DNA of 64,000 nt from Trichomonas vaginalis G3 (lineage: Eukaryota > Parabasalia > Trichomonadida > Trichomonadidae), in the NCBI RefSeq assembly GCF_026262505.1, contig NC_067205.1, positions 1,736,001 through 1,800,000 on the forward strand, read 5' to 3'. The notes beneath the pieces were generated by a model that worked only from the letters and a program-made list of their open reading frames with translations, was not told the origin of the DNA and ran no database searches. A program made the translations under genes and the position numbers. The first letter of the stretch is position 1; each line of letters begins with the position of its first letter. Below, piece by piece: positions 41,347 to 50,081 of this stretch.

Positions 41347-41580
41347 GGTAGTGGGGCTTCCAGGCACTTCGTGCCTTCTAGCCCTGATGTTGATGTTTAG
41401 TATAAATGAAGTTTTTATTCGGAGGACTCTTCTTCTTCCTCCATTGCTTCTGGGAAGAAGCCTTCTTCTGGGTCGAAAACATTATATAATGTGTCGCTTT
41501 TCACAAATTATATATGTTTTCATGTTTTGTCACTTTTCTGTCACTTTTCAGGTAAAAAACATTTTTATTATTATATATAA
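41333..41580 (+). repeat. Left terminal repeat of element C
   Basis: Same order as the ends of element A: homopolymer, GGTAGTGGGGCTTCC, the CTTCGTG hairpin, CTTCTTC repeats, and CACTTTTCTGTCACTTTT just before the AT-rich leader of the first gene. It lacks a ~30-bp piece that both arms of element A have between two ATTCGG words. Confidence 0.8.
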
Positions 41581-42399
41581 ATGAATTTTACAAAACCTCC
41601 GTTACCGTTCTTTGGAAATAAGAGTAAATGTAAAGATATTATATTGAGAGAACTTAAGAAACTACCGAATGGTCTAACATTTGTAGATTTGTTCGGTGGA
41701 AGTTTCTATATATCCCATTTGTGCCATACAATATTCCCAGACTCAAAGATTATATGCAATGACTTCGACAACTATATGGACCGTCTCAAACATATTCCAG
41801 ACACAAACAATATATTGAAAGAGTTAAAAGAAAAGATACCTATAGGTAAGATGGAACGTATACCATTAGATAACAAAAATATTGTGAGAGAGGTTTTGAA
41901 AAAAGCAGAATATATAGACTGGGATAGTATATCTGCTAGACTATTATATAGTGGTTCTATAAGAGTTCATGACATTGAAACACTTATGTCAAAAGTTTTA
42001 TATCTTAACTATACAAATGTTTTCAAAGAGGACATAGAAAAATATATTGAGGGTATAGAGTTTGTGAGATGTCATTGGACAGATTTGTATGAAAAATATA
42101 AAGACAAGGAAAATGTTTTCTTTATAGTGGACCCGCCGTTCTATAACACATGGGATTTTCAATACCAAGTAGACTGGACTTTGAGAGACTCTTTAGAAAC
42201 TTTAGACGTTTTACATAACTGTCCATGCTTTTACTTTACATCCGATAAAAGTGGTTTGGAAACCGTTATGAGATGGTTAGAGGACATACATGACTATGAG
42301 TTTATATATGACAAGATAGAATATGAGAGAGGTCCTATAAACTGGAGAAAGTGTCACAATAAAGAAATTTTATTAGTAAGTAAATGTGGTTTGAAATAG
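41581..42399 (+). CDS. DNA N6-adenine methyltransferase of element C (D12/Dam-like)
   Basis: 272 residues, normal for D12-class enzymes. The SAM-binding motif PFFGNK is at residues 9-14, a second glycine-rich motif VDLFGGS at about 35-41 and the catalytic DPPFYNT near 185. The C-terminal part (FYFTSDKSGLETVMRWL) fits the class. It transfers methyl groups from S-adenosylmethionine to adenine N6. In T. vaginalis, N6-methyladenine is abundant and adenine methyltransferases have been linked to Mavericks; protection or silencing of the element's own DNA is plausible. It is the outermost gene, preceded by TATATATAA. The frame looks whole. Two further copies lie in element A. Confidence 0.9.
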   Translation: MNFTKPPLPFFGNKSKCKDIILRELKKLPNGLTFVDLFGGSFYISHLCHTIFPDSKIICNDFDNYMDRLKHIPDTNNILKELKEKIPIGKMERIPLDNKNIVREVLKKAEYIDWDSISARLLYSGSIRVHDIETLMSKVLYLNYTNVFKEDIEKYIEGIEFVRCHWTDLYEKYKDKENVFFIVDPPFYNTWDFQYQVDWTLRDSLETLDVLHNCPCFYFTSDKSGLETVMRWLEDIHDYEFIYDKIEYERGPINWRKCHNKEILLVSKCGLK

Positions 42400-42538
42400 G
42401 ACTACTTGTTTTAGGTTTTTTCCATTGTGTCATTTATTTATTTGACGTGGCAGAAAAGTACAGAGAATATGAAGATGAACCAATGCCTGCAAATGTTCAG
42501 TATATGTACTCGTAAGAGATATTTTTATCTAATATTAA

Positions 42539-42901
42539 ATGGACGCACAGAACTTAGCGAATGCACAGCAACCTGGACAACCAAACCCAGAGAATATTCC
42601 AAATGAAGTTAGAATACAAACTGCAATGGCAAACTATGGTCAAGTGCCAACAGATGTACAAATGCAAACTGCCATGTCAAATGACGCTGCGTTAGGTTTG
42701 CCACCATGGTATGCAAATATGAGATGGAAAGAGTTTTATACAAACCCTGAAGTGGGATATAAACAACTTTATGCAGATGACGCGAACACAGGAGTTGACC
42801 CAGAATATGTTTTCTACCAGAGGAGAAACAGAATGTATGAGCTCCAGTTAAAGAATGCTATGGAACTCAACAGGAAACGTAAGAGACTAGGCGGACATTA
42901 G
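42539..42901 (+). CDS. Small element C protein, 120 residues, function unknown
   Basis: The N-terminus is Gln/Asn/Pro-rich (MDAQNLANAQQPGQPNP), then come two similar peptides (IQTAMANYGQVPTDV and MQTAMSNDAALGLPP), an aromatic middle (WYANMRWKEFYTNPEVGY) and a basic C-terminus (LNRKRKRLGGH). The length and charge pattern suggest a DNA- or capsid-associated virion protein (inference). Partial copies lie in element A. The frame looks whole. Confidence 0.65.
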   Translation: MDAQNLANAQQPGQPNPENIPNEVRIQTAMANYGQVPTDVQMQTAMSNDAALGLPPWYANMRWKEFYTNPEVGYKQLYADDANTGVDPEYVFYQRRNRMYELQLKNAMELNRKRKRLGGH

Positions 42902-42919
42902 ATTTTTACATATAGTAAA

Positions 42920-43162
42920 ATGGGTTTCTTCAGTAGTATTGGAAACTTCTTCAGAAGAGTTGGAAGAGGTATATGGAATGGAATAAAAACCGTAGGAAGA
43001 GGAATTTGGAACGGTGTCAAAAATATTGGTAAAAGGGTAGGTCAGTTTGTTGGTATTATACCTAAAGACCCTGAACCAGAAGAACAAGCTCCTGTTATAC
43101 AACAGCCTGAACCTGCACCACAGTCTAGTTGGCAACCAAATCCAACACCTCAACCGTATTAA
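42920..43162 (+). CDS. Small amphipathic virion-type protein of element C
   Basis: 80 residues. The N-terminal half is a basic amphipathic region with an internal repeat (VGRGIWNGIKTVGRGIWNG) and the C-terminal half is Pro/Gln-rich (PEPEEQAPVIQQPEP). This plan resembles adenovirus pVI/pX-like or membrane-lytic proteins. It starts 18 bp after the preceding stop. The frame looks whole; the role is inferred. Confidence 0.6.
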   Translation: MGFFSSIGNFFRRVGRGIWNGIKTVGRGIWNGVKNIGKRVGQFVGIIPKDPEPEEQAPVIQQPEPAPQSSWQPNPTPQPY

Positions 43163-43166
43163 AAAA

Positions 43167-44015
43167 TTATATTTTTACCGTTCGATAGTAGTTGTATATG
43201 AAACTAAGTTCTAAGTAAAACGCATGGTATAATGGAATTATTCTTTTTCTTCCATCTGTAGTAAACCATACTTGAAAGTCTGAAATACTTCCACTTGGTG
43301 GTTCGTATAACTTTGTAGGTTTTTCGTAAAAGTCATTTGCCAAGCATAAGAAAGAGTTTTGGGCGCCAGAAAATGAAGCATGAACAATAATAGCAGCTGG
43401 GTCGAAAACATCTTTAAATAAATATGGTTCATCTCTTGCATATCGACTGTAAATATTTGCTAAAGGAAGTTTGACTTTCTGATTTAACATTCTTTGCAAA
43501 TAATACCATGACATTGCAGTGAATTCTGTATATATTTGTTCGTCTTTCTTTGGATTGTCTTCGTAGATTTGAAATGACACTTGTGAATTTTGTTTGTCAT
43601 ATACAATTCTCACATAAAGTGTGCTCTCGGTATTTGCATATTCATCAGCATATTTTGCATAACATGAATTTATTTTATCTTCTATATTTTTTAACGCAGT
43701 TTGTAGAGAAGATGAAAGGTCAACTTGTATTAGCTCAATTTCTTCCCACATTTTTCGTTTCCCTTCAGATATATAATCTATATGAAACCTTACAATAAAT
43801 GGAAAACTTTTATCTTCTACAGACACAAACTTCATTCTACGAAAGCCAATAGCTTTTGTGACAGATGGGTCTCTTAGCCATCTTAATGGGTAGTCAAAAC
43901 GATAGCCTTCATGCTTTACGGTCTCTGTCTCAAACTTTTGACCGACATTAGTAAAAAGTTCATCTAATGGTTTAGTTGTAGCAACTCTTGAATTTTCTTT
44001 TTCTATTGGAAGCAT
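43167..44015 (-). CDS. Element C structural-type protein, 282 residues, first of two copies
   Basis: Starts MLPIEKENSRVATTKPLD at 44015. Conserved pieces include YRFDYPLRWL, TKAIGFRRM, ASFSGAQNSFLCLANDFY, EPPSGSISDFQVWFTTDG and a C-terminal LELSFIYNYYR. The same pieces recur at 48550-49410 on the opposite strand. The beta-rich composition suggests a capsid or penton-type protein, but no family is recognised. The frame looks whole. It stands convergent with the small gene before it (4 bp apart). Confidence 0.6.
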   Translation of the reverse strand: MLPIEKENSRVATTKPLDELFTNVGQKFETETVKHEGYRFDYPLRWLRDPSVTKAIGFRRMKFVSVEDKSFPFIVRFHIDYISEGKRKMWEEIELIQVDLSSSLQTALKNIEDKINSCYAKYADEYANTESTLYVRIVYDKQNSQVSFQIYEDNPKKDEQIYTEFTAMSWYYLQRMLNQKVKLPLANIYSRYARDEPYLFKDVFDPAAIIVHASFSGAQNSFLCLANDFYEKPTKLYEPPSGSISDFQVWFTTDGRKRIIPLYHAFYLELSFIYNYYRTVKI

Positions 44016-44033
44016 ATTTTATCTAGAATAAAA

Positions 44034-45444
44034 ATGTCGAAAGATATTGCTTCCATGAGAGAAATACAACACAACCGACAACTCATTATGCAAGCTCTAA
44101 ATAAGAACACAACAAACTTTTCAAACTATTCTAAGATATCTGAGTCATTGAAAGAAGGAAACTTAAAACTGACATTAAACCCAATGACAGATGAGTTTCT
44201 ATTTCAAGACAAGAAGAACAATACTGTCTGTATAAATCCAACAAAAGGAACTTTAAACGAGAAACCTAATAAATGAACTTCTTTTGAAAGCAGATGTTGA
44301 CAACAAAGCTGACAAAGAATATGTAGACGATGCAATAGCAAAAGAAGAAGAAAGAGCTAACAATGCTTATGCAACAAAAGAACATACTCATCCTGAACTA
44401 GCAGACAAAACATATGTTGACAATAAAATGTCAAGTGAAGTGACAAGAGCTGAAAACGAATATTCTAAAAAGACTCATACACATTCTATATCTGAAATAA
44501 CAGACTTAAACGTTAGCCTTGAAAATAAGGTAGATAAGGGACTTATGGCTAGTGTGTTAGTGAAGAAGGCGGATAAGGAATATGTGGATGAAAAAGATAA
44601 AGAAATTATAGAAAGGGTTGACCGGTACCATGAACGGACATCGAAGATTTTAAAAACTAAAGCCGATACAGGATGGGTTTCAGGATGTTTAGACCTTAAA
44701 GCAGATAAAACTTATGTTAACGATGAGTTAGATAAAAAGGCTGACAAGACTCATACACATACAAGTTTTACAACTGTTGCTATAGAAAGTATTGAAGGAA
44801 CGGTTGAAGAAACTGGTGGGGATGTATTATATTGTAAACCTCCTAACTTTCCACAAGGTTTAACATCGGATGACGACATAACGACGATGAGAAACATTAG
44901 ATGTAAAGATGTTTATGTCATGAAGGATGAATATAATACTAAATTCACTGCTCAAGATTTATATGACAAGAAAGCAGACAAAACAGAGCTTCAAACATTA
45001 AAGACAGAAATACTTCAAACATTATATCCTATAGGCTCTATTTATACGTCAATGAACTCTACCAGACCAGAAGTAGTACTTGGTTTTGGAACTTGGACTC
45101 AAATAGTCGACAGGTTTTTGTATTGTGCAAACTCTTCAAAGGAAACAGGTGGAAGTAAAACGATTTCAGGTGAAAATTTACCTGCACATAGTCACTACAT
45201 AGATTTAAGTACATCTCAAGCAGGTTGGCATAAGCATAAATTTTGGGATTGGTCAGCAATGACAAAAGGTAAAGGATATGATGTTAAAGACAACGTTCAG
45301 TTTGCTATAAATTGTTTCTGGGGTAACACTCAGGGAGATGGAAACCATACACATCGCGTTTCGGGATATACGCAAACAACGGGACAAAGTAAAGACTACA
45401 TGCCACCTTACATGACAGTTTACGCATGGTATAGAAATGCTTAG
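44034..45444 (+). pseudogene. Fibre gene of element C with phage collar-type tip domain
   Basis: An N-terminal part (MSKDIASMREIQHNRQL) is followed by heptad-like shaft repeats (NKADKEYVDDAIAKEEE, LADKTYVDNKMSSEV, HTHSISEITDLN). A spacer close to the element B fibre comes next. Then a classic phage collar/tip domain follows: YPIGSIYTSMNSTRPEVVLG, FGTWTQIVDRFLY, GGSKTISGENLPAHSHYI, HTHRVSGYT and DYMPPYMTVYAWYRNA. In phages such fibres are trimers that bind receptors. About one break; otherwise near-whole. Confidence 0.8.
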
Positions 45445-46400
45445 TCGTCATTTTCAACTTCTTTAGCATATTCGTCAGGAGTTGTCTTATATTTGTTAGG
45501 AACTGTCTTTGAAAGTATACCACCTTGAACTTTGACAAGTTTGAAACGAGGTCTGACAATAGTAGTTTTATCTTCTGCTTGCAGTGTGTACATTTTGCCA
45601 TGTTTGCCTAAAACTTCATAATATTCTCTTGTATACTTTCTTCTATTTTTACGAACACGAATGTGAGTACCTGTCGGGTTCCCATTGTTGTCATAGTCAA
45701 TAGTATTTTCATATGGGTCGCGTTTAGGTATTTCTATTTTTACTTTGTCACCTTTCTGAAGTTTGAAGCCCGGCATTCTTTCTTGTTTGTCTCTTTTGAC
45801 TAAATTATTAAATATATAGTCTTTCTCTAAGTCAGGGTTGTTTTTCATTTCTTCGGGGGAGTGGTTTCCCAAACCTTTTTGTTTACGGCTATTGTAAATA
45901 TTTAAAACTTGTCTCATCTTTGCCATGGAGAAGTGTCTATACTTGTCGTCATATGACATTTCATTTGCTTCACCACCTTGTGGTTGGTTTAAGTCTCTTA
46001 ACATTTTTATACAACCGTCAATGACACCAAGAGCAGAATGGTTTTGGTCGACAATGAAATATTGGTTTACATTTTTTGAACGCAGATAGTTTTTTACATC
46101 ATCTGATTTGAAAGAACTTTCACAGTCAGATGTCAGTTTTGTTGGATGGTATTTGTCAACGAATATTGTCAAAGCAGTTTTCACATCTAAAATATTTTTG
46201 GACCATAATGGTATGGCTTCACAGTATCTTGTGTTTTGACCGACAAATATTAGCCAGTATGGTGGTCCATCTTCTCTATACCTCGGAATGTTTTCCAAGA
46301 TATCCATAAACCAAGCATTTGGTGTTGAACTAAAGATTTTTACCATGAGTGCTTTCTTTGTCGCTTTAGAAACATAGGGGTCCTTGTTTGGATTCGTCAT
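45441..46400 (-). CDS. Integrase of element C (retroviral rve type)
   Basis: 319 residues in one frame starting at 46400. Core motifs are WFMDILENI, LTSDCESSF and HSALGVIDGCIKMLRDLN, followed by MRQVLNIYNSRKQKGLG and a C-terminal SH3/chromo-like region (FKLQKGDKVKIEIPKR ... RKYTREYYEVLGKHG). The spacing of the second and third acidic positions is 35 residues, as in retroviral integrases. The element B integrase shares the layout but is only distantly related. The frame looks whole. Its stop overlaps the end of the fibre gene by 4 bp, convergent. Confidence 0.85.
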   Translation of the reverse strand: MTNPNKDPYVSKATKKALMVKIFSSTPNAWFMDILENIPRYREDGPPYWLIFVGQNTRYCEAIPLWSKNILDVKTALTIFVDKYHPTKLTSDCESSFKSDDVKNYLRSKNVNQYFIVDQNHSALGVIDGCIKMLRDLNQPQGGEANEMSYDDKYRHFSMAKMRQVLNIYNSRKQKGLGNHSPEEMKNNPDLEKDYIFNNLVKRDKQERMPGFKLQKGDKVKIEIPKRDPYENTIDYDNNGNPTGTHIRVRKNRRKYTREYYEVLGKHGKMYTLQAEDKTTIVRPRFKLVKVQGGILSKTVPNKYKTTPDEYAKEVENDD

Positions 46401-46417
46401 TTTTTAACCCATAAGAA

Positions 46418-46819
46418 ATGGGTTTATTTGGCGCATTAGCAGGAGTTGCATCTAGATTTTTACCCGCAGTGGGAACAATAGCCAGAGGTGTATTTGGAGT
46501 TGGAAGGAAGATTTTGAGTACATTAGGTATACTGAAAGAGAAAGCACAACCTATTATACAAACTGTACAGAAAGGTTGGGATGTAGCACGAGATGCAACA
46601 AATCTTATTCCAAATCCTGAAACAAGAGGAAAAGTTCAAGGATGGATGGACAATGTAGGAAGACAAGCAGGAAACTATTATAACAAAGCAAATGACTACT
46701 ATAACCAAGCAGGACACTATATGGACCAAGGTGAAAGATTCTTTAACAGAGGATATAACCATGCACAACAATGGGTAAACAATAACCAACCTCAACCGCC
46801 TCAAACGTGGGGAATGTAA
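46418..46819 (+). CDS. Gly/Ala-rich then Tyr/Asn/Gln-rich virion-type protein of element C
   Basis: 133 residues. The N-terminal ~50 residues are a hydrophobic Gly/Ala-rich membrane-active-looking segment (MGLFGALAGVASRFLPAVG). The rest has repeated aromatic/Asn/Gln units (NYYNKANDYYNQAGHYMDQG). It is divergent from the integrase gene with 17 bp between starts. Minor capsid or membrane-interacting role inferred. The frame looks whole. Confidence 0.6.
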   Translation: MGLFGALAGVASRFLPAVGTIARGVFGVGRKILSTLGILKEKAQPIIQTVQKGWDVARDATNLIPNPETRGKVQGWMDNVGRQAGNYYNKANDYYNQAGHYMDQGERFFNRGYNHAQQWVNNNQPQPPQTWGM

Positions 46820-46838
46820 AGTTTTTTACTGAGATGAA

Positions 46839-46991
46839 ATGAACAATACAGCATTGAGACAAATGGGTTCAAGATGGATTTGTCGGCTTCCAGCAGTTAC
46901 ACAACGTGTTTGTCAAGTTCTTCCTATACCTCAGGAAGTTTTAGACCGACTTAAAAAACAACAACAACCAGTTGAAAACAAACCAAACTAA
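46839..46991 (+). CDS. Very small element C gene, 50 residues
   Basis: Reads MNNTALRQMGSRWICRLP and ends KKQQQPVENKPN. It is preceded by TTTTTTACTGAGATGAA directly before the ATG; the same leader occurs before the next gene at 47011. The shared leader is the best evidence that it is real. Function unknown. Confidence 0.5.
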   Translation: MNNTALRQMGSRWICRLPAVTQRVCQVLPIPQEVLDRLKKQQQPVENKPN

Positions 46992-47010
46992 AATTTTTTA
47001 CTGAGATGAA

Positions 47011-47613
47011 ATGACCGAAGAAGTTGAAACGGTAGATTTGACACCACAAACAAAAAGTTCAGAACCATTGTCAAAACCTGTCAAAGAACTTACAGATGAA
47101 GAGAAAAATTCAATAATAGAAAGTGCCAGGTCTGGAAATACAAACCCTAACTATAAAGTCACTTTTCATAGAAATGGAACGGCTAGTATCTCAAAAAAGA
47201 AACAGACTCTCACAAATAAAATATTGAAGTCTGAAGGAGCTTTCGAGACAACAGATGGAAAAGTTTACTTCACTGACCAACAGTTCATTATAGAACATCT
47301 CATTGACTTAGAGTCGAAATATTCTAAACTTTACAACAAACACAAAAAGTTGAAAGGAAAACAAAAACAAATGGCATATGATATTTATGAAGATGTTGAC
47401 GACACAACTGTTCCTGCAAGTAGGGTAAAGTCAGAGGAACCGAAAAGTGACGAAAAACTGATAGAAGAAGAAAAACCGATAGAAGAAGAAAAACCAAAAA
47501 CTGAAGATAAACCAAAACCAAAGTTTAGTTTCCAAACTAAACCAAGTCAACCTTCATTAGCTGGTATGGGTTGGCGTCAAAGACTTATGGCAGCAGGCGG
47601 TTATGTTAAGTAA
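47011..47613 (+). CDS. Element C protein with acidic Lys/Glu/Pro repeat region, 200 residues
   Basis: The N-terminal half is mixed (VKELTDEEKNSIIESARSG, YKVTFHRNGTASISKKK). A coiled-coil middle is ESKYSKLYNKHKKLKGKQ, then comes a repeat region (EEEKPIEEEKPKTEDKPK) and a C-terminus with AGMGWRQRLMAAGGYVK. Scaffold or core protein is possible but not shown. It shares the TTTTTTACTGAGATGAA leader with the gene before it. The frame looks whole. Confidence 0.6.
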   Translation: MTEEVETVDLTPQTKSSEPLSKPVKELTDEEKNSIIESARSGNTNPNYKVTFHRNGTASISKKKQTLTNKILKSEGAFETTDGKVYFTDQQFIIEHLIDLESKYSKLYNKHKKLKGKQKQMAYDIYEDVDDTTVPASRVKSEEPKSDEKLIEEEKPIEEEKPKTEDKPKPKFSFQTKPSQPSLAGMGWRQRLMAAGGYVK

Positions 47614-47643
47614 AGAAAAAAATATTTTTTTATTTTTATAAAA

Positions 47644-47895
47644 ATGCCCCCATATAGAATGGATAGAAAGTCTGCTAGAATAAAAGCAGAGTTGCAAAGA
47701 TATGGTTGGAGAGTTTCGAAGAAGTTTAAATATAGGAAGGGAAGACCCATAAAAGTCTATGACAAACTGGCTGGTCTGACCTACGAAATGGATTTGGAAA
47801 CAGCACGTGCCAATTATCCAAACAGACTAGAGAGGTTAGAAGAAGAACGTCTTATGGACATGCCTTTCGATGTTAGTGAGCATTGCATGAAGTAA
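47644..47895 (+). CDS. Small basic element C protein, 83 residues
   Basis: The N-terminal half is strongly basic (MDRKSARIKAELQRYGWRV, KKFKYRKGRP) and the C-terminal half acidic (NRLERLEEERLMDMPFD). It is preceded by an AT-rich leader with TTTTTATTTTTATAAAA. Possibly nucleic-acid-binding. The frame looks whole. Confidence 0.55.
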   Translation: MPPYRMDRKSARIKAELQRYGWRVSKKFKYRKGRPIKVYDKLAGLTYEMDLETARANYPNRLERLEEERLMDMPFDVSEHCMK

Positions 47896-47938
47896 AAATT
47901 TATTTTTTAAAAAGTGACATTTTTTTATTTTATTTGAA

Positions 47939-48524
47939 ATGTACGCTGAGTTTGTTGGAGAAGACCGTTGGGAAACTTGTTTGTTAGATGAGAAATATGA
48001 AATTCACTGTTGTGAGTCATTTGAAGTCAGAAACAAAAAGACAAAAAGAGTTTTAAGCGAATGGGAGCGAAATAACGGATATGCTGTTATGAAGATGGGT
48101 GGAAAACACTATCTTAAACATGTTGTCATTGCAACTCATTTTATACTGAATCCTAACAATTTACCTTTTGTAGACCATATAAACCGTATAAGAAACGACA
48201 ATAGACTTGAAAACTTACGTTGGGTCACTCGTTCTGAAAACAATAAGAACAAAGGCAAATTTGGAGATATTGTATTCGAATTTGTCGACGAACTAGAAGA
48301 TGAAACAATTGAAATTACAGACTATGGCAAGCATACGTTTGAGTTTTACTACTATAGCGAAGAACAAGACTCTTTTCTACTTTTATACCGGCGTAAACTA
48401 TAGGAAATTACAAGTATATTTTACTAAGGCGGGCTATGCTTATGTAAACACTAGAGATACAGATGGAAAAAACGTTCAAATACTTCTTAACAAATTCAAG
48501 AAGCTATATGGCATACCATTTTAA
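47939..48524 (+). pseudogene. HNH endonuclease-type gene of element C (NUMOD4-HNH)
   Basis: The first ~100 residues follow the NUMOD4 plus HNH layout of phage homing endonucleases: FEVRNKKTKRVLSEW, NGYAVMKMGGKHYLKHVVIA, then FVDHINRIRNDNRLENLRWV and TRSENNKNK with the HNH residues in place. A second domain follows (VYFTKAGYAYVNTRDTDG and NKFKKLYGIPF). Such enzymes nick or cut DNA to spread their own gene. About one break in the C-terminal half. Its presence fits invasion of the element by a homing gene. Confidence 0.7.
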
Positions 48525-48549
48525 AACAATATATTTTTACATATATTAA

Positions 48550-49410
48550 ATGCTTCAGGTTGAAAAACAAAGAACAAAAGTAGCAGATACAAAACCGTTA
48601 GACTATATCTTTACAAATGCTGGTAGGACAATATCAGATGAAGAAATTTCATCCCGAATATACAGGTTTGACTATCCAATTCGTTGGCTTCAAAGTCCTT
48701 CAGATGCAAAGGCAATAGGATTTAGAAGAGTTTTGTTTTCAAATAGAACTAACGCATTTATGTTCGTAGTATATTTCATGGGCAGTATAAAGGTTCTGAT
48801 GGTCTAATAGACAAATTTGACGAAATGAGGATCTTTACAGTTCGTTCAGACGAAAGTCTTGAGAAAACTCTAAATGACTTTCAAACTCAAATGAACAAAT
48901 ATTATTGGGAATTTCAAGAAAAATACGACTCTTTACTAAATGGAACATACTATCTGAAACTAGAATATGACAAGATGAACTCCACCGTTTCATTTCAAAA
49001 GATTGAAATTAACCCTCCAAGAGATACAGAGTTTTATTTTGGGAAGTAGACAAACGTTCTTGGGCACAATTTCTTCGGTTACTAAACCAGAACGAACCAT
49101 TACCACCAGATGGTCCATTTCAATTTATACTTCCACCAGCAGATTTGACAGTTTATAGAAACGTGTGTTTGACCCTCAAAATGTTATGTGTCATGCAAGT
49201 TTCAGTTCAAGCAACAATAGTTTTCTATGTATTGGTAAGGACTTTTATGACTTTGCTTCTAAATTCTACGAACCACCTAGTAACAGTTTCTCTGACTTTC
49301 AAGTTTGGTTCACAACAAATGGTGTGCAACATATTATTCCATTGTACTATGACTTTTATCTCGAATTGTCTTTCATATATAACTACGGAAAAGTGCTGAA
49401 AAAGTATTGA
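48550..49410 (+). pseudogene. Second copy of the 43167-44015 gene, opposite strand, broken
   Basis: Matches the first copy in YRFDYPIRWLQ, DAKAIGFRRV, CHASFSSSNNSFLCIGKDFY, DFQVWFTTNG and LELSFIYNYG, at moderate identity, so the duplication is old. It has about two or three breaks. The two copies face opposite ways and bracket the fibre, integrase and small genes. Confidence 0.75.
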
Positions 49411-49491
49411 ATGTGAAGATATTAGAAAATAACATTTTTTTCTAACATCGTAGAAAACTCATGAAAACAATTTATTTTTGAGAATATGCAA

Positions 49492-49566
49492 GCGGCTCAT
49501 AGCTCAGTGGTATGGGCTACCTCGTTAAAGGCGTCGAAGACCTCGGTTCAAATCCCGATTCGCGCA
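49492..49566 (+). tRNA. tRNA-like sequence inside element C (imperfect)
   Basis: TAGCTCAGTGGTA (D-arm type) and GGTTCAAATCC (T-arm type) stand at the right distance, and the ends GCGGCTC and GATTCGC pair with one mismatch. The T-stem fits only if one G is taken as missing, and the anticodon arm (around CCTCGTTAAAGG) cannot be folded into a standard 7-base loop, so no isotype is given. It could be a tRNA pseudogene, a tRNA mimic or a sequence affected by an error. It lies between the 48550-49410 gene and tandem repeats. Confidence 0.45.
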
Positions 49567-49604
49567 GGTTTTTTCCTTTTATGCAGTGAAATTTCATGTA
49601 CATA

Positions 49605-49784
49605 GGTTACTTTGGTGTTAGACCCTAGTGAAGAAAATAGAACGATATAAGTTTACATTTGTAAGGTTACTTTGGTGTTAGACCCTAGTGAAGAAAATAG
49701 AACGATATAAGTTTACATTTGTAAGGTTACTTTGGTGTTAGACCCTAGTGAAGAAAATAGAACGATATAAGTTTACATTTGTAA
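49605..49784 (+). repeat. Three 60-bp tandem repeats
   Basis: Three virtually identical units beginning GGTTACTTTGGTGTTAGACC at 49605, 49665 and 49725. No open frame of note. They end 6 bp before the small foldback element at 49791. Confidence 0.9.
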
Positions 49785-49790
49785 AGTTGG

Positions 49791-50049
49791 ACGATAAAAA
49801 TCTCTGCTACTGTCAGTAAAAGTACTGCTACTGTCAGTAAAAGTACTGCTACTGTCAGTAAAAGTACTGCTAATGTCAGTAAAAAGGAAAATTTGAGAGG
49901 GTTTTCGACGATAAAGTACTGCTACTGTCAGTAAAAGTACTGCTACTGTCAGTAAAAGTACTGCTACTGTCAGTAAAAGTACTGCTACTGTCAGTAAAAG
50001 TACTGCTACTGTCAGTAGCAGTACTGCTAGTAGCAGAGATTTTTATCGT
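49791..50049. mobile_element. Small foldback element of 18-bp repeats with 21-bp inverted ends
   Basis: A perfect 21-bp terminal inverted repeat starting ACGATAAAAATCTCTGC closes a block of about ten copies of an 18-bp unit (TACTGCTACTGTCAGTAAAAG type). It is flanked by TTGG and TGGT, so a 3-bp duplication is possible. A Ser/Thr-rich minus-strand frame through it is a by-product of the repeat. Confidence 0.65.
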
Positions 50050-50081
50050 TGGTGGTCCGACGGTTAAGCCACAAACGAATG

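Noticed and set aside
41000-41584. Small plus-strand genes before element C
   Set aside because: One is a chance hydrophobic frame in AT-rich DNA, the other is a poly-Lys and terminal-repeat read-through.
43167-44015. Adenovirus-type cysteine protease, expected in a Maverick
   Set aside because: No His...Asp/Glu...Gln...Cys pattern could be seen here or in other unknown genes, so no protease is called in either element.
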